From CAVRQM01 sp963723455 (lineage in GTDB: Bacteria > Pseudomonadota > Alphaproteobacteria > Acetobacterales > Acetobacteraceae): a stretch of DNA of 64,000 nt. The translations under genes were made by a program, and so were the position numbers. Below, in pieces: positions 36,694 through 45,152 of this stretch. Below the pieces are notes generated by a model. The model did not search any database. It worked only from the letters and a program-made list of their open reading frames with translations, and was not told the DNA's origin. Numbering within the stretch: the first letter of the stretch is position 1; each line of letters starts with the position of its first letter. The stretch spans positions 558,001 to 622,000 of the forward strand of contig CAVRQM010000001.1 of assembly GCA_963723455.1 (NCBI GenBank), read 5' to 3'.

Positions 36694-38067
36694 CTACGCC
36701 GCCATCGCGAGCCGACGCATCGTGGCGCGGAATGACGTGGCGATCTCCGTCTCGCGCACATGCCGCCCCTCGCGCACCACCCAGCGCCCGCTCACCATGA
36801 CGTGCCGCACCGGCGTCGCATTGCCGCTGAACACCCAGGCATCAAGCGCACTCTCGCCCGAGCGCCCGACCAGCGCCGGGTGCTCGGTGTCCAGCACGAC
36901 CAGGTCGGCCAGCCTCCCCATCGCGATCTCGCCCGCCGGACGATCCAGCGCCTGTGCGCCGCCGCTCGCCGCCCGGCGCAGCAGGCCGGCGCCCACGGAG
37001 GCACCCCGGGTCGTCTCGCTGACGTTGCGCGCGCGGCTTTCCAGCCGACGCACGTATTCCAGCCAGCGCAATTCCTCGACCGGGCTGGTTGACACATTGC
37101 TGTCGCTGCCGATCCCGAACCGGCCGCCGTCGCGCAGGTAGTCGCGCAACGGAAAGATACCGTCGCCGAGATTGGCCTCGGTCGTCTGGCACAGGCCGGC
37201 CGCTGCGCCACTCGCCGCAAGACGCTTGCGTTCATCCGGCAGCATGTGGGTCGCGTGGATCAGGCACCACGCCGGATCCACTGGCGCGTGATCCAGCAGC
37301 CACGCTACCGGCCGGGCGCCGCTCCATGCCAGACAGTCATCGACCTCGCGCATTTGCTCTGCGGCGTGGATATGCAGCGGCGTGCGCGGCCCGACATCGC
37401 GGGCGATTGCCAAACAGGCGTCGAGCTCGTCGGGCGTCACTGCACGCAGGCTGTGCGGCGCCACGCCGATCCGCGCGCGCGCCGCCAGGCGTTGGCACAA
37501 CGCGGCAAACGCATCGATGCCCATGACGAACCGGCGTTGCCCGGCGGCCGCCGGTGCGCCGCCAAAGCCGCCATGCCGGTACAGCACCGGCAGCAACGTC
37601 AGCCCGATACCCGATTGCCCGGCCGCGGCGATGATGCGTTCCGACAGCTCGGCCGGATCGGTGTATTGGCGCCCATCCGGCGCATTGTGCAGATAGTGGA
37701 ACTCGGCAATCGCGGTGTAGCCGTGGCGCAGGCACTCGGCATAGAGCTGGGCGGCGATGGACTCGACATCGTCTGGCGACAGCAGCGACAGGAAGCGATA
37801 CATTACCTCGCGCCAGCGCCAGAAATTGTCGCCCTCCGGGCCGGCGCGCTCGGCCAGCCCGGCCATCGCACGCTGGAAGGCGTGGCTGTGCAGGTTGGCG
37901 ATCCCCGGCACGAGCAGCCCCGCGATTTGCTCGTCGCCGCGCTGCGGGTCGGCGTGGGGCTGGACAGCGCGGATCATGCCTTCGGCATCGATCTCGATGC
38001 GCACGCGAGGCCGGACGGCATCGCCGACCAGCGCCGCGTCGGCAAACAGGGGTGCGGGGTGTGGCAT
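36694..38067 (-). CDS. hutF: formimidoylglutamate deiminase
   Basis: Hydrolyses N-formimidoyl-L-glutamate to N-formylglutamate and ammonia in the five-step histidine degradation pathway. The 457-residue amidohydrolase has the family hallmark NLHSHAFQRAMAGLAER (metal-binding HxH), then LHIHAAEQMREVDDC, LIHATHML and GIGSDSNVSTSPVEELRWLEY with the final Asp ligand. The start MPHPAPLFADAAL at 38067 leaves 69 bases to the divergent ABC gene. No other hut gene (hutU, hutH, hutI, hutG) is in the window, so the pathway is scattered or lies elsewhere. Confidence 0.92.
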   Translation of the reverse strand: MPHPAPLFADAALVGDAVRPRVRIEIDAEGMIRAVQPHADPQRGDEQIAGLLVPGIANLHSHAFQRAMAGLAERAGPEGDNFWRWREVMYRFLSLLSPDDVESIAAQLYAECLRHGYTAIAEFHYLHNAPDGRQYTDPAELSERIIAAAGQSGIGLTLLPVLYRHGGFGGAPAAAGQRRFVMGIDAFAALCQRLAARARIGVAPHSLRAVTPDELDACLAIARDVGPRTPLHIHAAEQMREVDDCLAWSGARPVAWLLDHAPVDPAWCLIHATHMLPDERKRLAASGAAAGLCQTTEANLGDGIFPLRDYLRDGGRFGIGSDSNVSTSPVEELRWLEYVRRLESRARNVSETTRGASVGAGLLRRAASGGAQALDRPAGEIAMGRLADLVVLDTEHPALVGRSGESALDAWVFSGNATPVRHVMVSGRWVVREGRHVRETEIATSFRATMRRLAMAA

Positions 38068-38136
38068 GGGTCCGCCCTTGGCACGGCCGGCCCGCCGCCG
38101 CAATATCGGCCGCAACGCTGTGATGAGGGGAACAAG

Positions 38137-39417
38137 ATGCGCAGACATCTGCTTTCGGCGGCCGTGCTGGCGGCGACTGTCCTGCCGGGGGCGATGCTGC
38201 CCTCGCATGCCCGGGCCGCGACCAAGCTGCAACTGGTCGAGGTCATCACCAGCCCGGACCGGACGAAGCTGCTGCAGGGCCAGGTCGACGCCTTCGAGAA
38301 GGCAAACCCCGACATCAGCGTGCAGATCACATCGCTGCCGTGGGGCGAATCGTTCCCCAAGCTGCTGACGATGGTTCAGGGCGGCAACGCGCCAGACGTG
38401 ACCGAGATGCCTGACCGATGGTTCGGGCTGTACGCCAAGCACGGCCAGCTTGAGAACCTGGGGCCGTATTTGGCGAAGTGGGATCAGACCCAGGATCTCA
38501 CGCCGCTGACGCTGAAGTTCGGACAGGTGGACGGCACGTCCTACATGGTTCCGTACGGCTTCTATATTCGCGGCCTGTTCTGGAACAAGAAGCTGTTTGC
38601 GCAGGCCGGCTTGTCCGCGCCGCCGGCCACGATGGACGATTTCATGGCCGACGCCGCAAAAGTCTCCAAGCTGCCGGGAAAGTTCGGCTACTGCCTGCGC
38701 GGCGGCAAGGGCGGGTTCGGCGGCTGGCAGATCTTCATGGCCGCCGAGAACGGCACCGGCGCGTGGTTCACGCCCGACGGCCAAAGCACCTTCAACCAGC
38801 CGGGGTCGGTCAAGGGCATGCAGTTCATGGTTGACCTGTATCAGAAGGGCTACGCCCCGAAGGACAGCGTGAACTGGGGCTTCAACGAAATCGTGACCGG
38901 GTTCTATTCGGGCAATTGCGCGATGCTGGACCAGGATCCCGACGCGCTGATTTCGGTCGCACAGCGCATGGACAAGGCGGATTTCGCGGTGGCCCCGATG
39001 CCGCTTGGGCCGGCCGGCAAGGCGTTCCCGTCCCTGGGCTTCTCCGGCTGGTCGATGTTCCACAGTTCTGCCAGCAAGGACGCCGCCTGGAAGCTCATCG
39101 CCTGGCTGGCTGACAAGGAAAACAACCTCGCGTGGTCGAAATTTGTCGGCACGCTCCCGACGCACAAGGGCGCCGATCAGGATGCGTTCTTCAAGGGCGA
39201 CAACTACTCTGGATGGTTCACGGAGTTGAACGACCCGCGCTGGGTGCCCACAGCGGTTCCAGCGAACCTCGACAAGCTCGGCTATTTCTATGACGTGATC
39301 TCGATCCCGACCGCGCAGCAGATGCTGCTTGGCCAGCGCACGCCGCAGGACGTGGCCAATCAATGGGCGAAGTTCCTGACCGACGCCGAGCATCAGGCGA
39401 TGGCGGCGAGCAAGTAG
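38137..39417 (+). CDS. sugar-type ABC transporter substrate-binding protein
   Basis: A 426-residue periplasmic solute-binding protein of family 1 (UgpB/MalE-like) with signal peptide MRRHLLSAAVLAATVLPGAMLPSHARA. Seen: WGESFPKLLTMVQGGNAPDVTEM, VPYGFYIRGLFWNKKLFAQAGL and a C-terminal GYFYDVISIPTAQQMLLGQRTPQDV. GAGGGG lies about seven bases before ATG 38137. The binding protein would deliver an oligosaccharide or polyol to the two permeases that follow. The specific sugar is unknown. Confidence 0.9.
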   Translation: MRRHLLSAAVLAATVLPGAMLPSHARAATKLQLVEVITSPDRTKLLQGQVDAFEKANPDISVQITSLPWGESFPKLLTMVQGGNAPDVTEMPDRWFGLYAKHGQLENLGPYLAKWDQTQDLTPLTLKFGQVDGTSYMVPYGFYIRGLFWNKKLFAQAGLSAPPATMDDFMADAAKVSKLPGKFGYCLRGGKGGFGGWQIFMAAENGTGAWFTPDGQSTFNQPGSVKGMQFMVDLYQKGYAPKDSVNWGFNEIVTGFYSGNCAMLDQDPDALISVAQRMDKADFAVAPMPLGPAGKAFPSLGFSGWSMFHSSASKDAAWKLIAWLADKENNLAWSKFVGTLPTHKGADQDAFFKGDNYSGWFTELNDPRWVPTAVPANLDKLGYFYDVISIPTAQQMLLGQRTPQDVANQWAKFLTDAEHQAMAASK

Positions 39418-39421
39418 GCAA

Positions 39422-40417
39422 GTGGCGGGATCCGCGCCTCACCCGACCCTCTCCGAGGCAAGGACGGCTTTCCTGCGCCCGGTTCCTCCGGGAGAGGGAC
39501 GGGGCGAGGATGCGGCCCGAACGGGGCGGCAAGGTCTGCGCTGGCCGGTCTGGCTGGAGCCGTTCGCCTATCTCGCGCCGGCTTTGCTGCTGCTGGCGGT
39601 CGTCATGTTCGTGCCGCTGCTGATCGGATTGTCCTACGCATTCCGCAATGTGCAGGTTTTCGATCCGTTCGACACCGGTTGGGTCGGGCTGCAACATTTC
39701 CGCGAGCTGCTGCACGATCCGGCTTTCGGCCATGCGGCGCTGAACACGGCGGAATGGACCATTGCTTCGCTGGTGCTGCAGTTCGGTTTCGGCTTCGGGC
39801 TGGCGCTACTGCTGCGCCGGCCGTTCGCCGGGCGTCGGCTGGTGCAGGCGATCGTGTTCGTGCCCTGGGCGGTGCCGACGTTCCTCTCTGGCCTGGCCTG
39901 GGCGTGGCTGTTCAACCCGCTGATCGGGCCGTTGCCGCACTGGCTGGTCGATCTCGGCATCATGGCCCACCCTGACAACATCCTGGCCCTGCCTGGCTGG
40001 GCCATGCTCGGGCCGATCGTGGCCAATGTCTGGTACGGCATCCCGTTCTTCGCGATCACCCTGCTCGCCGCTCTCGTCGCCATCCCGGGCGAGCTGTACG
40101 AGGCCGCCGAGGTGGACGGCGCCTCGGCGTGGCAGCGGTTCGCGCGGCTCACGATGCCGTTCCTGGCCCCGACGATTGCGATCACCATCATGCTGCGAAC
40201 CATCTGGATCGCCAACTTCGCCGACCTGATCTGGGTGATGACCAATGGCGGCCCGGCGGACTCGACCCAGACCCTGGCCACCTACATCTTCAGCACTGCC
40301 TACACCAAGCTGGATTTCGGCTACGCCTCGGCGGTGGCCACCGCGCTGCTGGCGCTGTTGCTGCTGTACGGACTGGCGGTCCTGCGCCTGCGTCGCGCGC
40401 TGCTGGTCGCCGCATGA
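39422..40417 (+). CDS. sugar ABC transporter permease, MalF-like, with a repeat-derived N-terminus
   Basis: An inner-membrane permease (331 residues) with the ABC signature EAAEVDGASAWQRFARLTMP for ATPase contact and six helices starting near residue 48. The GTG at 39422, four bases after the upstream stop, is the only canonical start available. Residues 5-30 (PHPTLSEARTAF and PVPPGEGRGED) are encoded by a palindromic repeat at 39437-39509. The true N-terminus could be later if a non-standard start is used. Overlaps the next permease by four bases. Confidence 0.88.
   Translation: MAGSAPHPTLSEARTAFLRPVPPGEGRGEDAARTGRQGLRWPVWLEPFAYLAPALLLLAVVMFVPLLIGLSYAFRNVQVFDPFDTGWVGLQHFRELLHDPAFGHAALNTAEWTIASLVLQFGFGFGLALLLRRPFAGRRLVQAIVFVPWAVPTFLSGLAWAWLFNPLIGPLPHWLVDLGIMAHPDNILALPGWAMLGPIVANVWYGIPFFAITLLAALVAIPGELYEAAEVDGASAWQRFARLTMPFLAPTIAITIMLRTIWIANFADLIWVMTNGGPADSTQTLATYIFSTAYTKLDFGYASAVATALLALLLLYGLAVLRLRRALLVAA
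39437..39509. repeat. palindromic repeat element at the permease start
   Basis: CCTCACCCGACCCTCTCC (39437-39454) is complementary, with a bulge and two or three mismatches, to GGAGAGGGACGGGGCGAGG (39491-39509), with 36 bases between. This is the pattern of the CCCTCTCC...GGAGAGGG palindromic repeats scattered between genes of many proteobacteria. Here it lies inside the reading frame of the permease gene. Confidence 0.65.
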
Positions 40418-41247
40418 GCGGCCCGCGCGTGCTGCCGGTGCTGGGGCACCGGCTGGCGATCGCCGGCTACATCGCTTTCGCAGTGTTCCCGCTGTTCTGG
40501 CTGCTGAAGATTTCGGTCACCCCCGAGAGACTGCTCTACACCGAGGGCTTCGCGATGTGGCCGTCGCGGATGACGCTGCGCAATTACCACTCGGTGCTGC
40601 TGGAAACCGCGTTCCCGACTTATTTTCGCAACAGCGTCGTCGTTTCGCTGTCAACCGCCGTGCTCGTGACGCTTGTGGCCGCCGGCGCGGGATATGCCTT
40701 TTCGCGCTTCCGCTTCCGCGCGCGCGGCACGGTGATGTTCCTGCTGCTGCTGACGCAGATGTTTCCTCTGGTCATGCTGATCGCGCCGATCTATCGGATG
40801 CTGGCGCCTCTCGGCCTCACCGATAATCTGCTCGGGCTGGTGATCGTGTACACCGCGTTCAACACGCCCTTCGCCACGTTTCTCATGCAGTCTTTCTTCG
40901 ACGACATCCCGCGCGAGCTGGAAGAAGCCGCAATGATCGATGGCGCGCGCCGCACCACCGCGGTCCGCCGCGTGATCCTGCCGCTGACGCTCCCCGGCAT
41001 GGGCGCCACGCTGGGCTTCGTATTCACTGCGGCCTGGAGCGAGCTGCTGTTCGGCCTGATGCTGATCAACAGCGACAGCCAGAAGACGTTTGCGGTCGGC
41101 CTGCTGACGTTCGTCTCGAAGTTTTCTGTGGATTGGGGGCAGATGATGGCTGCCTCGGTGCTGGCGCTGATCCCGGCGGTGGCGTTCTTCGCCTTCATCC
41201 AGCGCTATCTGGTGCAGGGACTGACGGCCGGGGCGGTCAAGGGATGA
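40414..41247 (+). CDS. sugar ABC transporter permease, MalG-like
   Basis: Second inner-membrane permease (277 residues). It has MALFG-family features: TPERLLYTEGFAMWPSRMTLRNY after helix 1, GYAFSRFRFRARG, and the EAA loop ELEEAAMIDGARRTTAVRRVILPL. ATG 40414 overlaps the preceding stop (ATGA). There is no ABC ATPase gene in this operon or anywhere else in the window, so the importer must use an ATPase encoded elsewhere, as MsmK-type importers do. Confidence 0.9.
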   Translation: MSGPRVLPVLGHRLAIAGYIAFAVFPLFWLLKISVTPERLLYTEGFAMWPSRMTLRNYHSVLLETAFPTYFRNSVVVSLSTAVLVTLVAAGAGYAFSRFRFRARGTVMFLLLLTQMFPLVMLIAPIYRMLAPLGLTDNLLGLVIVYTAFNTPFATFLMQSFFDDIPRELEEAAMIDGARRTTAVRRVILPLTLPGMGATLGFVFTAAWSELLFGLMLINSDSQKTFAVGLLTFVSKFSVDWGQMMAASVLALIPAVAFFAFIQRYLVQGLTAGAVKG

Positions 41248-42002
41248 TCCGGGTCGGGATCGGCGGCTGGACCTATCCGCCCTGGCGCGGCACGTTCTAC
41301 CCGCCCGGCCTGCCGCATGCGCAGGAACTGGCCTATGCCGCGTCGCACCTGACCAGCATCGAGATCAACGCCACTTTCCACGGCACTCAGCGACCCGACA
41401 GCTTTCGCAAGTGGCGGGACACAGCGCCGGACGGCTTCGTGTTCTCCGTCAAGGCGCCGCGCTACGCGACATGGCGGCGCGAGCTGTCCGAGGCGGGGAC
41501 GTCGATCCAGCGTTTCCTCAACTCTGGCGTGACCGAGCTGGGGGCAAAGCTCGGGCCGCTGATGTGGCAGCTGCCGCCGACCCGGACGTTCGACGCGGCG
41601 GCGATCGAGCCGTTCCTGGCGCTGCTGCCGGCGTCGCACGGCGGCGTGACGCTGCGCCACGCGATCGAGACGCCACATGAGAGCTTCGCCAACCCGGTAT
41701 TCGCAGAGCTGCTCCGGCGCTACGGCGTCGCCTGGACGATGGTCGATGCTGACGGCTACCCGCCGGCCGAGCCGACCGCCGATTTCCGATATGCGCGTCT
41801 GAAGCGCAGCGCCGCAGCCGAGCCGCAGGGCTACGCTGCGGCGGCCCTGGCGTCCTGGCGGCAGCGTATCGCCGAGGCGGACGCGAACGGTCACGACGCC
41901 TACGTGTACTTCATTGCCGGCGACAAGGTGCGCGCGCCGGACGCGGCGCAGGCATTTCTGAGCAGTTTAGCAAGCTATCCGACACGCAGCCTCGCGACGT
42001 AG
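41244..42002 (+). CDS. DUF72 (YecE-like) TIM-barrel protein
   Basis: A 252-residue protein of the DUF72 family. Seen: RVGIGGWTYPPWRGTFYPPGLP at the N-terminus, TSIEINATFHGTQRPDSFRKW, FSVKAPRYATW, and FRYARLKR near the end. The family has a TIM-barrel fold; its biochemical role is undefined. ATG 41244 overlaps the permease stop, so it is the last gene of the sugar ABC operon, a fixed placement that could hint at a role in the same substrate's metabolism. Confidence 0.85.
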   Translation: MIRVGIGGWTYPPWRGTFYPPGLPHAQELAYAASHLTSIEINATFHGTQRPDSFRKWRDTAPDGFVFSVKAPRYATWRRELSEAGTSIQRFLNSGVTELGAKLGPLMWQLPPTRTFDAAAIEPFLALLPASHGGVTLRHAIETPHESFANPVFAELLRRYGVAWTMVDADGYPPAEPTADFRYARLKRSAAAEPQGYAAAALASWRQRIAEADANGHDAYVYFIAGDKVRAPDAAQAFLSSLASYPTRSLAT

Positions 42003-42154
42003 CACACGAGGCGTCAAGTACGTTGCGCATCTCACCGGTCGCGTAAGCAGTTCAGGCCTGTCGGTCGAGGGTCCGTCCCGGACGACATACCCCGCGCCCG
42101 CGCAACTTCCCCGTGCCTCGGCCGTAGCTTGCGGCATCCAGCATGGAGGCCGTC

Positions 42155-42334
42155 ATGTCCCATCCTCCGCCCATTCCGCCGGGCAACCGCAGCGACAAAG
42201 GCTCGGGCGAAGGCGATCACGCCCAGGCGGACCAGGCCGCCGCCCCGAAGGCGCCGGACAACGCCGAGCAGCAGGGCCGACAGGGCAATGTCAAACAGAA
42301 CACCACCAACCCCGGCTACCAGCAGGATCGCTGA
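42155..42334 (+). CDS. small intrinsically disordered protein
   Basis: A 59-residue, Pro/Gly/Gln/Asp-rich protein (MSHPPPIPPGNRSDKGSGEG, ending TTNPGYQQDR). The start with N-terminal MSHPPPIPP and the C-terminal N-x-T-T-N-x-GYQQDR are typical of a short conserved hypothetical family in alphaproteobacteria. GGAGG lies five bases before ATG 42155, which decides between it and ATG 42143. No cysteine and no hydrophobic core, so it is probably unfolded. It lies two bases before the next small gene. Confidence 0.75.
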   Translation: MSHPPPIPPGNRSDKGSGEGDHAQADQAAAPKAPDNAEQQGRQGNVKQNTTNPGYQQDR

Positions 42335-42336
42335 GC

Positions 42337-42558
42337 ATGTCCAAGACTCCCGCTGCCGATCGCTCGCATGGCGGCCCTGGCAGCAGCCACGAGGACGCGA
42401 CCCAGCCGCCGCGCCCGAACCAACCCAGGGACAGCGGCGGCCGCCCGAACACGGCTCCGGCCGCCAACGCGCCGACCAACGTGGAGCGCAGCACGGTTTC
42501 CGGAGGCGGCGGCGAGCGGGACCGGCACCACACGCACGACCCGGCCACCAAGCGCTGA
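42337..42558 (+). CDS. second small disordered protein
   Basis: A 73-residue hydrophilic protein (MSKTPAADRSHGGPGSSHED, ending HHTHDPATKR) rich in Gly, Pro, Ser, Asn and His, with almost no hydrophobic residues. Located immediately after the preceding small gene and convergent with the hibernation-factor gene. No family recognised; the composition is like stress-related hydrophilins, which is only a compositional analogy. Confidence 0.55.
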   Translation: MSKTPAADRSHGGPGSSHEDATQPPRPNQPRDSGGRPNTAPAANAPTNVERSTVSGGGGERDRHHTHDPATKR

Positions 42559-42565
42559 GCGGTCG

Positions 42566-43129
42566 CTATGAGGAGGCCAGGCGCACCTTGGTCGCAACAG
42601 GCCCGGCGTCGCCGTCCTCCTCCACGTAGTGAACCGGGTCGCCTTCGCGCAGCTCGGCGAACGATCCGTTAGTGACGCTATCGCGATGGAAGTATAGCTG
42701 GGTGCCGGTCGGGGATTGCAGGTAGCCGTGATCAGCTCCCGGCTCCAGCAGTAGAATCCGGGCCGCCACTGCCGAGCCTGATGGGCCGGATGTGTCCTCG
42801 CCCAAATGCCCTTTATAGGACCGTAACTGCGCCTCGGCGGCACGAAATGCCTCGCGGACCGCGGCGTGCGCGTCAGGATGAGACCGGTTTTCGCGTGGAT
42901 GGTGCGGTTCGCGCGACACCGCCAGATCCCGCCCTGGCACCGAAAGCACGATATGCACCTCGAACGGATTGCCGGTGCGGTGCTGCTTGTGCAGGGCTTC
43001 GACCGATACGCGGCAGCCCGTCAGATGCGCGAACCGTATCTGCAGCTTGTCCACGTGCTGGCGTATCATCGCCTCCAGCTCCGCCGACGGCGGCATGTTG
43101 TGAAAGGCGATGTCGAGCGGGCGATCCAT
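42566..43129 (-). CDS. ribosome hibernation factor (HPF/RaiA) fused to a cold-shock-like domain
   Basis: A 187-residue two-domain protein. Residues 1-105 are an HPF/YfiA domain (LDIAFHNMPPSAELEAMIRQHVDKLQIRF, then FEVHIVLSVPGRDLAVSREP), which in the family binds the 30S subunit near the mRNA channel and blocks translation in stationary phase. Residues about 122-185 look like a cold-shock/S1-type beta barrel: GYLQSPTGTQLYFHRDSV, ELREGDPVHYVEEDGDAGPVATKVRL. The second domain replaces the dimerisation domain of long HPF. ATG 43129. It is adjacent to the baeRF gene (same strand, about 30 bases). Confidence 0.8.
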   Translation of the reverse strand: MDRPLDIAFHNMPPSAELEAMIRQHVDKLQIRFAHLTGCRVSVEALHKQHRTGNPFEVHIVLSVPGRDLAVSREPHHPRENRSHPDAHAAVREAFRAAEAQLRSYKGHLGEDTSGPSGSAVAARILLLEPGADHGYLQSPTGTQLYFHRDSVTNGSFAELREGDPVHYVEEDGDAGPVATKVRLASS

Positions 43130-43158
43130 TCGCAAGCCTCCAGGCAAGAAAGAACCCG

Positions 43159-44271
43159 TCAGAAGCGGTAGGTGGCCACGGCCGGCGCACGGCGCGGCAG
43201 GCGCTCGATCGGCAGCGCAAAGGCGCGTCCACCGGCGCGCAGGGTCGCGACAGCGGCTTCGTTCAGCAGATCGTCCTCGAAATCGGCCTGATGCCCGTGC
43301 GCGGTCAGCGCGCCATCGCAGCGTCCCCACAGCGCCTGATCCAGGGCCACCACCACCGCCTCCACCCGCCCCTCGCGTGAGGCGGCCAGGATTTCCTCAG
43401 GACGGATGCCCACGCTGCGCTCGGCGGTTCCGAGTCTCGCCCGCACCTGCTCCAGCACCGTTTCGACCGCCGCATCCAGCGCCGGGCGCATCAGCGCCAC
43501 CACCTTCGCCTGCAGGTCTCGGTCGGAGAATGCAAAGGGGTTCAGCGACAGCCCTGCCTCCTGCAACTGCGGCAAATGCGCCAGCTCGCGGAATTGGCTG
43601 CCCAGCTGCGGCTCGGCTGCCAGCACCAGCGGCGCCGCATCGTCAGCCAAGGCGCGCCGCACGGCATAGGCCACACCTCGGAGATCCTGCGCGGCCAGCT
43701 CGCGCCGCATGTCTTCGGGCGAGGCGGCGAGGGTGCGGGTGGACAGGCGTCGGCCGGTGGCGGCTTCGGCGCTCTCCATGTCGCGCGCCTTCGCGTCGAG
43801 CCGTGGCGGCAGTTCGTTCAGCGGCAGAGCATCCCAGGCGTATGGGGTGGCGGTGAACAACTCCGCCCGACCGGCGCTCAGCGCCAGCACGTTGAAACGG
43901 CGATGCCCCGCCAATGCCGGCAACAGCGGCTTGATGTGGGCGCAGTGGCTCACGACCAGCAGGTCCGGCATCTCGTGCGGCAACGTCAGCAGCCGGGCGC
44001 GGTCAGGCGAGGCGAACAGCACGAAGCCGTGGTCGCGATGATGCGCGAAGTCCTGGCCCGCCGATGCCTCGCGCGCCGGAGCCAGCATCGCCTCGCAGGC
44101 TGATTCCTGGACGCCCCGGCGCCGCAGCGCGTCCGCCGCTGTCTCCAGCGCCGCCCTTAGCCGCGCCTGCGGACCCGCCATGTCCCGCTGCTGCGGCGAG
44201 AGCGGAAAATACAGCGACAGCACCGGCTGCGCCTCACGCAAGACGTCATGCAGCGTCGCCTCGTCCAGCAT
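43159..44271 (-). CDS. baeRF (bacterial archaeo-eukaryotic release factor-like) family protein
   Basis: A 370-residue protein with the arrangement of the baeRF family: an N-terminal beta-strand VLSLYFPLSP, a middle segment with HIKPLLPALAGHRRFNVLALSAGRAELF, and a C-terminal eRF1 domain-3-like ending with GGRAFALPIERLPRRAPAVATYRF. Members are predicted to act on stalled ribosomes or tRNA, though few are tested. I see no GGQ. It lies just upstream of the HPF-cold-shock gene on the same strand, hence probably co-expressed. Confidence 0.7.
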   Translation of the reverse strand: MLDEATLHDVLREAQPVLSLYFPLSPQQRDMAGPQARLRAALETAADALRRRGVQESACEAMLAPAREASAGQDFAHHRDHGFVLFASPDRARLLTLPHEMPDLLVVSHCAHIKPLLPALAGHRRFNVLALSAGRAELFTATPYAWDALPLNELPPRLDAKARDMESAEAATGRRLSTRTLAASPEDMRRELAAQDLRGVAYAVRRALADDAAPLVLAAEPQLGSQFRELAHLPQLQEAGLSLNPFAFSDRDLQAKVVALMRPALDAAVETVLEQVRARLGTAERSVGIRPEEILAASREGRVEAVVVALDQALWGRCDGALTAHGHQADFEDDLLNEAAVATLRAGGRAFALPIERLPRRAPAVATYRF

Positions 44272-44327
44272 CCATGCCTCGCCCGAACACCTTGATGGTC
44301 AACGGGCTCCGACGAGGACGGTTGCGA

Positions 44328-45143
44328 TCAGGCGTCCGGCAGCCGCCGCAGCGGATGGCTCGGCGCGTCTCCCGCACCCATCACCTGCTGGTCGAAGTCG
44401 ATGACCGAGCCGGTCATCAGCCCGCTCTCGTCGCTCGCCAGATAGGCCGCCGCGCGGGCCACCTCGGCAGGCTTGATCAGCCGGCCGAACGGCTGCTTCG
44501 CCTCAGCCTGGGCCAGCCAATCGGGATCGGCATCGTGGTATTTCGCCTGGATCGCCGCCTCGCCCGGAGAATCCATCCAGCCGATGTTGAGCCCGTTCAC
44601 CCGGATCCGGTCGGGCATCAGCGAATAGGCGACGTTCTTCGTCAGCGTCGCCAGCGCGCCCTTTGAGGCGCAGTACGCCGTGATGAAGCTCTGGCCGCCA
44701 TGCGCGGACATGCTCTGGATGTTGACAATCGCGCCCGCGACGCCGTCGCGCCGCATCCGCTTCGCCGCCTCCTGCATCAGGAAGAACGGCGCGCGCACGT
44801 TGATCGCGAACATCGCATCGAACAGCTCGGGCGGAGTGTCCAGTATGGTGCCGCGGTCGGTGATCGCCGCCGCGTTCACCAGAACGTCGATGCGGCCGAA
44901 TACGCGGTCGGCCTCGGCGATCACGCGCCGGCAATCCTCGACCCGGGCCAGGTCGCTCGGCACGAAGCGCGCCCGCACGCCCAGGCTTTCCGCCACCGCC
45001 TCGCCGCGTTCGCGGTTGCGGCCGCAGATCACCACAGCCGCCGCGCCGCGGCCGGCGAACAGGCGGGCGATCGCCTCGCCCAGCCCCTGCGTGCCGCCTG
45101 TCACCACGCAGATTTTTCCGGTCAGCATCGCATTGCCGCTCAT
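44328..45143 (-). CDS. SDR family oxidoreductase
   Basis: Short-chain dehydrogenase/reductase (271 residues) using NAD(P). Nucleotide loop: VVTGGTQGLGEAIARLFAG (TGGxxGLG). Active-site pieces are NVRAPFFL, NIQSMSAHGGQSFITAYCASKGAL (Ser, Tyr and Lys of the catalytic triad) and NGLNIGWMDSPGE. It lies 10 bases downstream of the IolE-like gene on the same strand. Substrate is probably a sugar, polyol or inositol derivative, judged from the neighbour. Confidence 0.88.
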   Translation of the reverse strand: MSGNAMLTGKICVVTGGTQGLGEAIARLFAGRGAAAVVICGRNRERGEAVAESLGVRARFVPSDLARVEDCRRVIAEADRVFGRIDVLVNAAAITDRGTILDTPPELFDAMFAINVRAPFFLMQEAAKRMRRDGVAGAIVNIQSMSAHGGQSFITAYCASKGALATLTKNVAYSLMPDRIRVNGLNIGWMDSPGEAAIQAKYHDADPDWLAQAEAKQPFGRLIKPAEVARAAAYLASDESGLMTGSVIDFDQQVMGAGDAPSHPLRRLPDA

Positions 45144-45152
45144 GCTCGTCTC

